From: JBCCFC01 sp965213595
Lineage (GTDB): Bacteria; Chloroflexota; Anaerolineae; Caldilineales; Caldilineaceae
Assembly: GCA_965213595.1 (NCBI GenBank)
Contig: CBDBZO010000006.1
Location: 3,410,001-3,474,000, forward strand
Length of the DNA: 64,000 bases
Direction of reading: 5' to 3'
This document shows, in pieces, positions 51,058 to 58,839 of the stretch. The notes under the pieces were generated by a model, which saw only the letters and a list, made by a program, of their open reading frames with translations, did not search any database and had not been told where the DNA came from. The position numbers and the translations under genes are program-made. Within the stretch, counting starts at the first letter, position 1. Every line of letters begins with the position of its first letter.

Positions 51058-51528
51058 ATGCTGGTTCGTGATTACATGACTTCGCCCACGCTGACAATCA
51101 ACCCTTCGACCAAAGTCGAAGAGGCGCTTCGGCTGATGCGCGAGCGTAAGATTCGTCGGCTGCCCGTCACCAACAACACGGGCCTGCTCGTGGGCATCGT
51201 CTCCGAGCGCGATCTGCTACACGTGTCGCCGTCGCCCGCCACGTCGCTGAGCATCTGGGAGCTGAACTACCTCGTGATGAAGATGCACGTCAGCGAAATC
51301 ATGACCAAGCAGGTGCTCGTGGTGCAGCCGGGCGATCAGCTGGAGCGCGCCGCGGAACTAATGTTGGAGAAGAAGGTGGGCGGCCTGCCCGTGGTGGACG
51401 ACCACAACGAGCTGGTCGGCATCATCACCGAAACCGACATCTTCCGCGCCTTTATCGAAAGCAGCCGCCTGCAGCCGAATAGCGAACCACGGATTGCCCA
51501 GCAAAGCGCGCAGGTGCAGGCAACCTAG
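51058..51528 (+). CDS. Tandem CBS-domain protein
   Basis: 156 residues from ATG at 51058, fixed by the strong Shine-Dalgarno AAAGGAGG seven bases upstream. CBS1 ~5-65 (MTSPTLTINPSTKVEEALRL, RKIRRLPVTNNTG, GIVSERDLL) and CBS2 ~80-138 (MTKQVLVVQPGDQLERAAEL, GGLPVVDDHNELVGIITETD). Binds adenine nucleotides as an energy sensor. Followed 18 bp later by a UspA-type gene. Confidence 0.93.
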   Translation: MLVRDYMTSPTLTINPSTKVEEALRLMRERKIRRLPVTNNTGLLVGIVSERDLLHVSPSPATSLSIWELNYLVMKMHVSEIMTKQVLVVQPGDQLERAAELMLEKKVGGLPVVDDHNELVGIITETDIFRAFIESSRLQPNSEPRIAQQSAQVQAT

Positions 51529-51546
51529 CCAACAAGGAGCTATCTG

Positions 51547-52044
51547 ATGACCAAGTTTCACGCGTTGGTAACGCTGGACGGCTCCGAGACGAGCGCCCAA
51601 ATTCTGCCTACCGTGCAAAAGCTGTTTGACCCGGAGCGGGCGCAACTCACGCTGCTGCACGTCGTCGGTCCGCCGCGAAGCCCCTACGAGACGGCTAATA
51701 TTGCGCCGGACGTTGTGATGGTACATTCCCCCAAGCTGGAGGCTACCATGCAGCAGGAGTGGGAGATGAACTGCCAAGCCATGCGAGAGGTGCTCGACGC
51801 ACGGGCCGAAAATCTCCGCCGTGCTGGCTACGCGGTTGACATCGCCCTGCCAACAGGGGAGACGGGCAGCGCCGCCGATGAGATCGTGCAGTATGTGGCA
51901 GAGCACAATATCGACGTGCTGGCAATGATCAGCCACGGCCGCCGCGGCTTGAGCAAGATGCTGATGGGCAGCGTGGCGGAAGAGGTGCTGCGCCGCGTGC
52001 TAATTCCCGTGTTGATTCAGCGCCCCGCGCCGCGATCAGCTTAA
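51547..52044 (+). CDS. Universal stress protein (UspA family)
   Basis: 165 residues, ATG at 51547 with AACAAGGAGC upstream. N-terminal ALVTLDGSETSAQILP and C-terminal ATP-binding motif ISHGRRGLSKMLMGSVAEEV (G-x2-G-x9-G-S) near 140. The central helix region is longer than usual (~60-95). Likely ATP-binding stress protein, co-transcribed with the CBS protein. Confidence 0.92.
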   Translation: MTKFHALVTLDGSETSAQILPTVQKLFDPERAQLTLLHVVGPPRSPYETANIAPDVVMVHSPKLEATMQQEWEMNCQAMREVLDARAENLRRAGYAVDIALPTGETGSAADEIVQYVAEHNIDVLAMISHGRRGLSKMLMGSVAEEVLRRVLIPVLIQRPAPRSA

Positions 52045-52046
52045 GC

Positions 52047-52083
52047 AACCGCCGCTTCCCCCAAAGTGGAAGAGGCGGCGGTT
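52047..52083 (+). terminator. Hairpin after the UspA gene
   Basis: AACCGCCGC (52047 on) pairs with GCGGCGGTT (ending 52083); no T-run. It marks the end of the CBS-UspA unit. Confidence 0.5.
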
Positions 52084-52089
52084 CAGACC

Positions 52090-52365
52090 ATGTTAGCCCC
52101 CCCACCCACCATTCCTCTTATCAACGGCCCCAAAGTCCTTGTGGTCGACGACCGCGAGCAGATTCATTCGGCGCTGCGGCTCTTTCTGGCCCAAAGCGGG
52201 CGCGGCCAGGTGGTCGGCGACATCACCCAGCTAGATCAGCTGCTGGGGGCCGTGCTTCAGCACCAGCCCGATCTGCTGGTGCTGGACTGGAGAGCGTGGC
52301 GGTGGCGGAACGGATGCAGGAGCCGGTGCTGGCACTGGCGGGTTAGCAGCAGGCTGCGGGCCTAG
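52090..52365 (+). pseudogene. Truncated response-regulator receiver
   Basis: ATG at 52090 starts MLAPPPTIPLINGPKVLVVD, with DDREQIHSALRLFLAQ and QPDLLVLDW, i.e. a receiver up to its phospho-acceptor Asp. The frame then turns into W/R-rich nonsense and stops at 52365. Another frame reads ESVAVAERMQEPVLALAG and stops, so a deletion plus shift is likely. No output domain. Confidence 0.6.
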
Positions 52366-52511
52366 CCCAGTGGCCAGGCCCGCAGCCCGACCTCGCGCCA
52401 GTCCACAAGCCATCCGTCTAGGGGGTGCGCAACCGGGTAATTTCCGTCATAATTGGGGTGTAGCGAGCGTGTTAACGAAAACACGCTCCTCTTAAAAAAG
52501 GAGCAAATCCC

Positions 52512-53096
52512 ATGAGCATCTTTTCCAAACCGCACCGCGAGGTTCAGGACCCGCCCATCGCTCGCTTTTTCTTCAGCGACACGCGCAGCGCCTGGCTGTG
52601 GCTGGTCGTCCGCCTCTATCTGGGCTACGAGTGGCTGACGGCCGGCTGGCACAAGCTGACGCCTGCCTGGCTGGACGGCGGCGAAGCGCTCAAGGGCTTT
52701 TGGACGGGCGCGATTCAGGTTCCCGCAGAAGGTCGCCCGCCGATTGCCTTTGGCTGGTATCGCAACTTTATCGAATTCCTGCTCAACACCGAAAGCTACA
52801 CCTGGTTTGCACCGCTGATCGTTTACGGCGAAATCCTGATTGGCATTGCGCTTATCCTGGGCGCATTTGTGGGCATCAGCGCCTTTGCAGGGGCGATGCT
52901 GAACTGGAACTTCATCATGGCCGGGGCCGCCAGCACCAACGCCGTGCTCTTTACGCTGGCCGTGCTGCTGATGCTGGCCTGGAAGGTGGCGGGCTACATC
53001 GGGCTGGACTACTGGCTGCTGGCCTGGCTGGGCACGCCCTGGCGCGAGCCAAGAGGAAGCAGGGAGGAGAGACCGATGTCGCCTTCGCCCGCATAA
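52512..53096 (+). CDS. DoxX-family membrane protein
   Basis: 194 residues, ATG at 52512 with AAAAAGGAGCAAATCCC upstream. Four membrane spans; LVVRLYLGYEWLTAGWHKL near residue 35 and GEILIGIALILGAFVGIS near 110 are typical of DoxX/thiosulfate:quinone oxidoreductase DoxD-like proteins. Often redox-linked; lying after the oxidase/stress genes it may interact with the quinone pool. Preceded by a 150-bp gap with TTAACGAAAACACG and no other clear signal. Confidence 0.9.
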   Translation: MSIFSKPHREVQDPPIARFFFSDTRSAWLWLVVRLYLGYEWLTAGWHKLTPAWLDGGEALKGFWTGAIQVPAEGRPPIAFGWYRNFIEFLLNTESYTWFAPLIVYGEILIGIALILGAFVGISAFAGAMLNWNFIMAGAASTNAVLFTLAVLLMLAWKVAGYIGLDYWLLAWLGTPWREPRGSREERPMSPSPA

Positions 53097-53138
53097 ATGG
53101 CCGTGACCTCGTCAACTCATGCGCAGCCGCCTGCGCAG

Positions 53139-53180
53139 CAGAACGTGCCGCAGGGATCAACTTGCGGCACGTTCTGTTTT
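53139..53180 (+). terminator. Rho-independent terminator after the DoxX gene
   Basis: CAGAACGTGCCGCA (53139-53152) pairs with TGCGGCACGTTCTG (53163-53176), followed by TTTT. Confidence 0.88.
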
Positions 53181-53254
53181 ACAAGAGTTGCGAGCAAGCA
53201 AACCGCTTTCCCGGTGTCTGCTTCGCGATGCGTAAGGAAGCAAAGGAGTGACAA

Positions 53255-54310
53255 ATGAAGCGCTTTGTCAAAATCACCGTGGGTCTTGTCGGCGGGCTGA
53301 CGGCGCTGGTCGGCGTTGGCTGGCTGGGGCTGCAAGTACCGCCGCCCAATTTACCGCTGCCCAACGAAGAGCCGCAGGAGCTGGGCACGGTCGACGTGCC
53401 GCAGAATTTGCCTGCGCCGGTACAGCGCTACTATCAGGTGGCGCTGGGCAACGAGGCCCCGCGCATCAACTCGCTGGCCGTTTACGGTCGCGCCCGCGCC
53501 AACTTTGGCATTTGGATGCCGCTGCGCTACCGGCTGGTTCACAATCCCGGCCACGCCTTTGAGCGCTACATGGAGGTGACCTGGTTTGGGCTGCAGGTGC
53601 TCAAGGCAGTGGATCGCTACGTCGACGGCAAAGGCATGACCGGACCGATAGGCAATGAGGCCACCGGCCCGGCGGTCGATCAGGGAGCCAACCTGATTCT
53701 GTGGGCGGAAGCGCCACTCATGCCTTCGCTCTGGATCAGCGACGAGCGCATCCGTTGGGAGCCGATTGACGACACGTCGGCCCGCCTTATTTTCCCTTAT
53801 GGTGATGAGGAAGATGAGTTAACGGTCTACTTCGATCCGGAGAGCCACCTGGTCACACGCATTACGGCGCTGCGCTACCGCGATGAGCAAAGCGGCAAAA
53901 TTCCGTGGCACGCCAACTTCCTGGCGTGGCAGACGGTCAACGGTGTCCAAGTGCCTGCGCGTACCGCCATCACCTGGGAGGACCAGGGCGAGCCGTGGTC
54001 GTACTGGGACTTTGAGCACGTGTTGTGGAACGTCGACATTGACCGATTTGTCGCCTATAACTTTGCTCTCGACTGGACCGAGAAGCGCTCTAGACACAGC
54101 CACAGCAGCAGGTTAGGCAGCGGGCTCGGCCAGCACTCTAACCAATATGCCGAGACGTTCCAGGAAATTCGATGTCTTGTCAGCCCCCGTGCACTAGTGC
54201 ACCGCGGTCTAAATAACTGGGCAGCTTCCACCAGAGGTAGAATGGCCTTAAATCTGCCTAATTACTTACGCTACGGTGCACTAGTACAGTGTAATCGAGA
54301 TTATGAGTAG
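53255..54310 (+). CDS. DUF6544-like exported protein with element-derived C-terminus
   Basis: 351 residues, ATG at 53255 with GCAAAGGAGTGACA upstream. Signal anchor (ITVGLVGGLTALVGVGWLGL), then a domain resembling DUF6544/DUF6920 proteins (PAPVQRYYQVALGNEAPRIN, SDERIRWEPIDDTSARLIFP, YFDPESHLVTRITALRYRDE). After FALDWTEK (about residue 278) the sequence becomes S/R/H-rich and crosses MITE-A and the left end of the IS630 element, stopping at 54310. So the native C-terminus is lost or altered. Function unknown. Confidence 0.7.
   Translation: MKRFVKITVGLVGGLTALVGVGWLGLQVPPPNLPLPNEEPQELGTVDVPQNLPAPVQRYYQVALGNEAPRINSLAVYGRARANFGIWMPLRYRLVHNPGHAFERYMEVTWFGLQVLKAVDRYVDGKGMTGPIGNEATGPAVDQGANLILWAEAPLMPSLWISDERIRWEPIDDTSARLIFPYGDEEDELTVYFDPESHLVTRITALRYRDEQSGKIPWHANFLAWQTVNGVQVPARTAITWEDQGEPWSYWDFEHVLWNVDIDRFVAYNFALDWTEKRSRHSHSSRLGSGLGQHSNQYAETFQEIRCLVSPRALVHRGLNNWAASTRGRMALNLPNYLRYGALVQCNRDYE
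54197..54281. mobile_element. MITE-A, 85 bp, TA-flanked
   Basis: Bounded by TA at 54195-54196 and 54282-54283. Terminal inverted repeats GTGCACCG...CGGTGCAC (8 bp perfect, imperfect beyond). No coding capacity. Style fits a non-autonomous IS630/Tc1-type element. Confidence 0.7.
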
Positions 54311-55524
54311 ATAAGGGTAAGCGATAAAATACGTCCCAACGCGAAGCAAGGAGCAAAAGAAGGAGGTTTGCATGGGACGCAAAAAGCATATAAATAACGT
54401 CAGATTGCCGGGCGAAGAACGTAGCTACCTCAATCGGCTAACCCTGGGCGGCGTGAGGAGTGTACGCAAACTGAATCGGATAAAGATATTGCTGTTGAGC
54501 GATGAAAATCATCATCAAGGGCAGAAAACAGACCAAGAGATTGCCGAGAAGCTCGACACGAGCCTGTCGACGATAGACCGGATTCGGCGTCGCTATGTGC
54601 AAGAAGGGCTCGAGGCGGCGATTAGTGAAAAGCCAAGAAGCGGTCGCGCCCGCACCATCAGCGGCGAGCAACGGGCCAAAATCACCGCGTTGGCCTGTTC
54701 AGAACCGCCAGCGGGGCGTAGCCAATGGAGTTTGCGCCTGTTGGCGGACAAGGCGGTGGAACTCGAGTTGGTTGAGCACATCTCCCACAACGCCGTGGGC
54801 GAAATTCTGAAAAAAACACGGTCAAGCCTCACTTAGTCCGCCAATGGTGCCTGGGCAAACTGACGCCTACCTTTCTGGCGCAAATGGAATATATGCTAGC
54901 CATCTACGCCCGTCCCTTTGACCCGCTGCGCCCGCTCTGGTGTTTCGATGAGCGGCCCTGTCAACTGATTGGCGACACGCTCGTCCCCTTGCCCGTTGAA
55001 CCCGGCAAGCCAAAACGACAAAACTACGAGTACGAGCGCCACGGCGTCTGCTCCGTTCTCCTGGCCGTGCAGCCCCTCACCGGACATTGCTTTGTGCAGG
55101 TACGAGACCGACGCACCGGACAGGACTACGCCGAGTTCATGGACGCCTTCGTCGAGGAACACTGTCCGCCCGGTGGTCAGATTCAACTGGTGCAGGACAA
55201 CCTAAGCACGCACACCTACACCTCATTTTACAACGCCTTTGAACCGGCGAAGGCCTTCGCCTTGATGCAGCAAATTCAGATGCACTACACGCCCAAAAAG
55301 GCCAGTTGGCTCAATATGGCTGAAATCCAACTCTCGCTTCTATCTCGGCAATGCCTGAAGCGGCGCATCGCCTGTCAAGTCGAATTGAGCCGTGAAGTCC
55401 TCGCTTGGGTTGAAACGCGCAATCGAACCCCTGTTCCTATTCGCTGGCAGTTCACACCCGAAATGGCCCGCCAGACCTTCAACCGCTTTTACCCTAACCC
55501 ATCAAAACTTCAATGACAGTGTAC
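54284..55524 (+). mobile_element. IS630-family insertion sequence
   Basis: 1241 bp between TA dinucleotides at 54282-54283 and 55525-55526. Imperfect terminal inverted repeats: left GTACAGTGTAATC, right read inward GTACACTGTCATT. Encodes a transposase in two overlapping frames. Its TA targets are shared with MITE-A on the left and MITE-B on the right. Confidence 0.88.
54372..55516 (+). CDS. IS630-family transposase, made by -1 frameshifting
   Basis: Frame 1 (54372-54836) encodes the helix-turn-helix part (TDQEIAEKLDTSLSTIDRIR). A run of seven A at 54810-54816 (CTGAAAAAAAC) allows a -1 slip, after which the frame reads NTVKPHLVRQWCLGKL and continues through the DDE domain to 55516: D in LWCFDERPCQ, D in QLVQDNLSTH, E in ASWLNMAEIQLSLL. 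The fusion gives a normal-length IS630 transposase (~380 residues). Frame arrangement and slippery run match programmed frameshifting in this family. Confidence 0.88.
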
Positions 55525-55526
55525 TA

Positions 55527-55643
55527 GTGTCGTGTCAAAACTAAAATGATGAGAATGATTTTGACTTTCAGCGAGCTTCTACCAGAGATAAACAGCTAAT
55601 TCACTCCAGAATCATTGTCATCAAATTACGCTTGACACGACAC
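55527..55643. mobile_element. MITE-B, 117 bp, TA-flanked
   Basis: Bounded by TA at 55525-55526 and 55644-55645. Perfect terminal inverted repeats GTGTCGTGTCAA and TTGACACGACAC, with further inner pairing (AATGATGAGAATGATT / AATCATTGTCATC). Noncoding. Confidence 0.82.
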
Positions 55644-55670
55644 TAGTAGTTTGACAATCTTGTTTTGGCG

Positions 55671-55700
55671 GGTACGGGCACGCCATGGCGTGCCCGTACC
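55671..55700. repeat. 30-bp perfect palindrome, copy 1
   Basis: GGTACGGGCACGCCA and its exact inverse, centred on CATG. An identical 30-bp palindrome lies at 62948-62977. Confidence 0.95.
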
Positions 55701-55740
55701 TGCCGCTCGGCTCACCGGCCAAAGTCTGCTTGCTAGGCCA

Positions 55741-56889
55741 CTAGCGCCGCTCGAAGGTGACTTCCCAGCTGTAGTGACCGATGCAGCTCAGGCTCTCTGC
55801 ATAGCGTCGGCAGCTTTCTTCATCCTGGCAGTAGCCGCTGTCGAGCAACGTCTCAAAGGGGATGTTGCGCGGGTCGGTGGAGAGGCCGTAGATGGTCTCG
55901 CTCTCGGCGGGCGTGCCGTCGGCGTTGCGCAGCACGGTTACCGCTTGCCCAGCGCCCAGCACAAACTCGGCCACGCCGTCGCCCTTGCCCTGCGCCCCGG
56001 TGACGATCACCTCCTTGGCCCCGTAGACCGCCTGCACCGGCACGCCGTTGATCCGCACCCCGTTGCCATCGACCACGTTCACCGTCAAGCGCCGGCCCTG
56101 GCCGCAGTGCACCGACGGCCCGTCCAGCGAGCCGCCATTTTCCACCGGCCCCAGCAGCCACTTCTGCGTGGCGACGTAGCGATTGCCCACGGGCTCCGGC
56201 GTTGGCTCCGGCGTTGGTTCGGGTGTTGGCTCCGGCGCTGCGGTGGACGCCGGGATGGATGAAGCGTCGGCTTGGGGCGCAGCGGTTGGGTTCGCCGCCA
56301 CGGCGGATGAAGCCGTGGGCGCAGCCGTTGGCAGCGTCGACAGCGCCCGCGCCGTCAACGACTCGACGAGGAAGGCGGCGATCCACTCGCCGCTGCGCAG
56401 CCGCAGCCACGTACCCGCCGCGTTGCGGCTCTGCACGGTTAGCGCCTGCCCAGCCCGCGCCCCGCCGACGACGGCGTAACCCGTGCCCGGCCCCGCCCGC
56501 AGGTTGGCCCCGCGCAGGGCGGTCGCGTTGGGGGTGGACGAAGCCGCCGACGCGGTGTTCGGGGCGGATGCAGCCGCTTCCTCGCTCGTGAATTCATCGC
56601 TTGCCGATCCCGTCTCGACGTCTACCAAAAACGCCGCAATCCATTGGTCGCTTGCCAACTCCAGCCACGTTTCGTCCGCATTGCTGCCCACAACCTCCAC
56701 CTGCTGCCCCGCTGGTGCTCCGCCGACGACGGCGTAGCTCGTCCCCGGTCCGGCCCGCAGATTCGCGCCCCGGTTGACCGTGCCGGTCGTGGGGGTTTGG
56801 GCAAAGGCCAAGGTCGTAAAGCAGAGGCAGGCTGCGGTCGCCGCTGCTAGGCCGATTGCGAACGATTTTAACTTGGTTTTGATTTTCAT
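55741..56889 (-). CDS. Secreted protein with two bacterial SH3 domains and a C-terminal beta domain
   Basis: 382 residues, ATG at 56889. Signal peptide ending TTLAFAQ. SH3b-1 ~36-95 (RGANLRAGPGTSYAVVGGAP) and SH3b-2 ~124-182 (RGANLRAGPGTGYAVVGGAR) are near-duplicates ending in QWIAAFLV/EWIAAFLV. A P/A/T linker with four TPEP repeats (~205-230) follows. The C-terminal domain (VNVVDGNGVRINGVPVQAVY) is Ig-like and contains a Cys-rich end (YCQDEESCRRYAESLSC). Likely a cell-wall-binding surface protein. Confidence 0.88.
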   Translation of the reverse strand: MKIKTKLKSFAIGLAAATAACLCFTTLAFAQTPTTGTVNRGANLRAGPGTSYAVVGGAPAGQQVEVVGSNADETWLELASDQWIAAFLVDVETGSASDEFTSEEAAASAPNTASAASSTPNATALRGANLRAGPGTGYAVVGGARAGQALTVQSRNAAGTWLRLRSGEWIAAFLVESLTARALSTLPTAAPTASSAVAANPTAAPQADASSIPASTAAPEPTPEPTPEPTPEPVGNRYVATQKWLLGPVENGGSLDGPSVHCGQGRRLTVNVVDGNGVRINGVPVQAVYGAKEVIVTGAQGKGDGVAEFVLGAGQAVTVLRNADGTPAESETIYGLSTDPRNIPFETLLDSGYCQDEESCRRYAESLSCIGHYSWEVTFERR

Positions 56890-57077
56890 AATTCAATTGG
56901 GAACTGTTCTGCGTGCGCTGCACTGGTGCACAATTTCCCATAGGATAACAGCAAAAGCCTGATTGATCCACATTGCGGGCCTTGGTGTTACGTTCTTCGA
57001 CTCTGCAAAGCAGCGTTTCGACTCAGGGTCTGTTCAGAAACAAGTATACTGGCACCGGCTAGGTCAATCCATGTCCT

Positions 57078-57134
57078 CAGCACATCGACCCGGCGACGGG
57101 CAAGGTCACGGGCGCGGCGGATGGCTTGTGCTAA
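57078..57134 (+). pseudogene. C-terminal relic of a gamma-glutamyltransferase-like gene
   Basis: Reads QHIDPATGKVTGAADGLC then stop, nearly identical to LHIDPATGKVTGAADGGA near the C-terminus of the protein at 41616-43250, with high DNA similarity over ~48 bp. No other part of such a gene is present. The remainder of 56890-57281 shows nothing else recognisable and is more AT-rich than average. Confidence 0.6.
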
Positions 57135-57281
57135 CTGGTGGGTGTGCGCTAGTTAACAACCGAGCTGTGTGCTGCAATCATGTCACAAATCAAATATCCA
57201 ATCATAATGTAGAGAGTTCCGGATTTATCCGGTTGCTGCCCAACTCTCTAACCCGTATCCATCAGTGATTGGAGTACTTTC

Positions 57282-58730
57282 ATGAACGTACGAAATTGTG
57301 GACTGATTGTCGTTTTGATTCTTTGCCTGTACACGTCTGTGCAAAGATACGAGGTCGCCCTCGCATCGGCGGCGCAAAGCCCTGCTGCGGCTCAAGAGCA
57401 GACGTATCTTGAGCAAGAACCGGCAGGCCCGATGATTCCAACCGTTGCCAATCCGCCCAGCGCCTTTGTGCATCAGGAGACCGTTGTAGCGAGCGACGGT
57501 TCTGCCAGCGATTTTTTTGGCTCCAACGTTGCGGTGGATGGTGACACAGCAGTTGTTGGTTCATACCGCTATCTCTACGAACGCGATAGCGGCGAGCCCA
57601 ATGCGGTTTACATCTTTGTGCGCAGCGCCAACGGCTGGATCGAACAGCAAAAGCTTGTTGCCGATGGAACGAGTCAAAGCGAACTGGACGAAGGATTTGG
57701 ACATACTGTAGCCGTCCAGGATGACGTCATTTTTGTGAGTGCCCCAGGTTTCTCCTCAGAGGGGAATGCTGGCAACGGTGCAGTCTACATCTTCGCGCGC
57801 AGCGGCGACCGCTGGCAACAGCAGCAAAAGTTGACGGTGGAGCCACCACTGTCAACGATTTCGCTGGGTATCTCCATTGCAGTAGACGGAGATACGCTTT
57901 TGGTTGGGGCCGAGGGAACAGTCCAATACAGCCATCGGGAATATCTTGGACAATTGGGAGAGGTCTATGTGTTCAAGAAGAATGGAGAAATCTGGGAGCA
58001 GCAGCAGAAGTTGATGCCGCCAGATCGAATCACAAGCGCTTTTGGCTGGTCTGTCGCTTTGGACGGTGGCACAGCGTTGGTGGGCGAACCAACCTACACT
58101 TACGGGTATGAATATACAGACAGAAATGAGTTGGGGACAGTCTTCTTCTACGAGGAGCGCGACGGAACGTGGCATGAGCAGCAGCAGCTTCAGCCCGGCG
58201 ATGGAGAAAGCCACCACCGGTTTGGGTACAACCTAGCGCTGGATGGCAACACCGCCGCAATTAGCGCCGAAGCGGCGCACGTTGAGGGAGAGCAAAACCC
58301 AGGCGCTGTCTATATGTTCAACTACGACGAATCAAGCTGGCAAGAGTCACAGAAATTGGCAATCGAGAACGGGCAAGACGAATCAATTTCCTATATAGAG
58401 AGCTTCGGTGAGCAGATAGCGCTGCAAGATGAAACGCTCTTGGTTAGTCATCTCATCCGCTTCTCTGATTATGTCGATTTGGGTTTTGTACACCATGGCG
58501 AGGTTCACCTGTTTCGCTACAGCGGTGCAACATGGCAAAGGCAGCAAACCTTGACTGCAAGTGATTCGGGGTCAAATGCGTTCGGCACATCGATTGCTAT
58601 TGGTAACGAAACCATCTTGATCAGCGAATACGCAGCAATTGGTGAGTACACCCATCCCGGCAGTGCTAATTTCTTCCAGCGGCGGCTGCTCTCTGCCTCC
58701 AGGGTATTCTTGCCAACGGTCGCTCGGTGA
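57282..58730 (+). CDS. Secreted FG-GAP-repeat beta-propeller protein
   Basis: 482 residues, ATG at 57282. Signal peptide (LIVVLILCLYTSVQRYEVALA). About seven FG-GAP-like blades, each with FGxxVAxDGDTxxVG then GAVYIFxRSGxxWxxQQKL (e.g. DFFGSNVAVDGDTAVVGS, EGFGHTVAVQDDVIFVSAP, SAFGWSVALDGGTALVGEP). Integrin-like propellers of this kind sit on cell surfaces. The end SRVFLPTVAR resembles the short VFLP-type tails I associate with exported Chloroflexota proteins; that link is inference. GC content is lower than its neighbours. Confidence 0.88.
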   Translation: MNVRNCGLIVVLILCLYTSVQRYEVALASAAQSPAAAQEQTYLEQEPAGPMIPTVANPPSAFVHQETVVASDGSASDFFGSNVAVDGDTAVVGSYRYLYERDSGEPNAVYIFVRSANGWIEQQKLVADGTSQSELDEGFGHTVAVQDDVIFVSAPGFSSEGNAGNGAVYIFARSGDRWQQQQKLTVEPPLSTISLGISIAVDGDTLLVGAEGTVQYSHREYLGQLGEVYVFKKNGEIWEQQQKLMPPDRITSAFGWSVALDGGTALVGEPTYTYGYEYTDRNELGTVFFYEERDGTWHEQQQLQPGDGESHHRFGYNLALDGNTAAISAEAAHVEGEQNPGAVYMFNYDESSWQESQKLAIENGQDESISYIESFGEQIALQDETLLVSHLIRFSDYVDLGFVHHGEVHLFRYSGATWQRQQTLTASDSGSNAFGTSIAIGNETILISEYAAIGEYTHPGSANFFQRRLLSASRVFLPTVAR

Positions 58731-58839
58731 GCGCACGGCTAACAAAACTACTTGTTTGTTTCTGTTCCACGAATTATTACCGAAGAAGCCAGGTTTGTTT
58801 AAAGAGCCTAGCTTCGATCGCGTGAAACAGCGCTACCGC

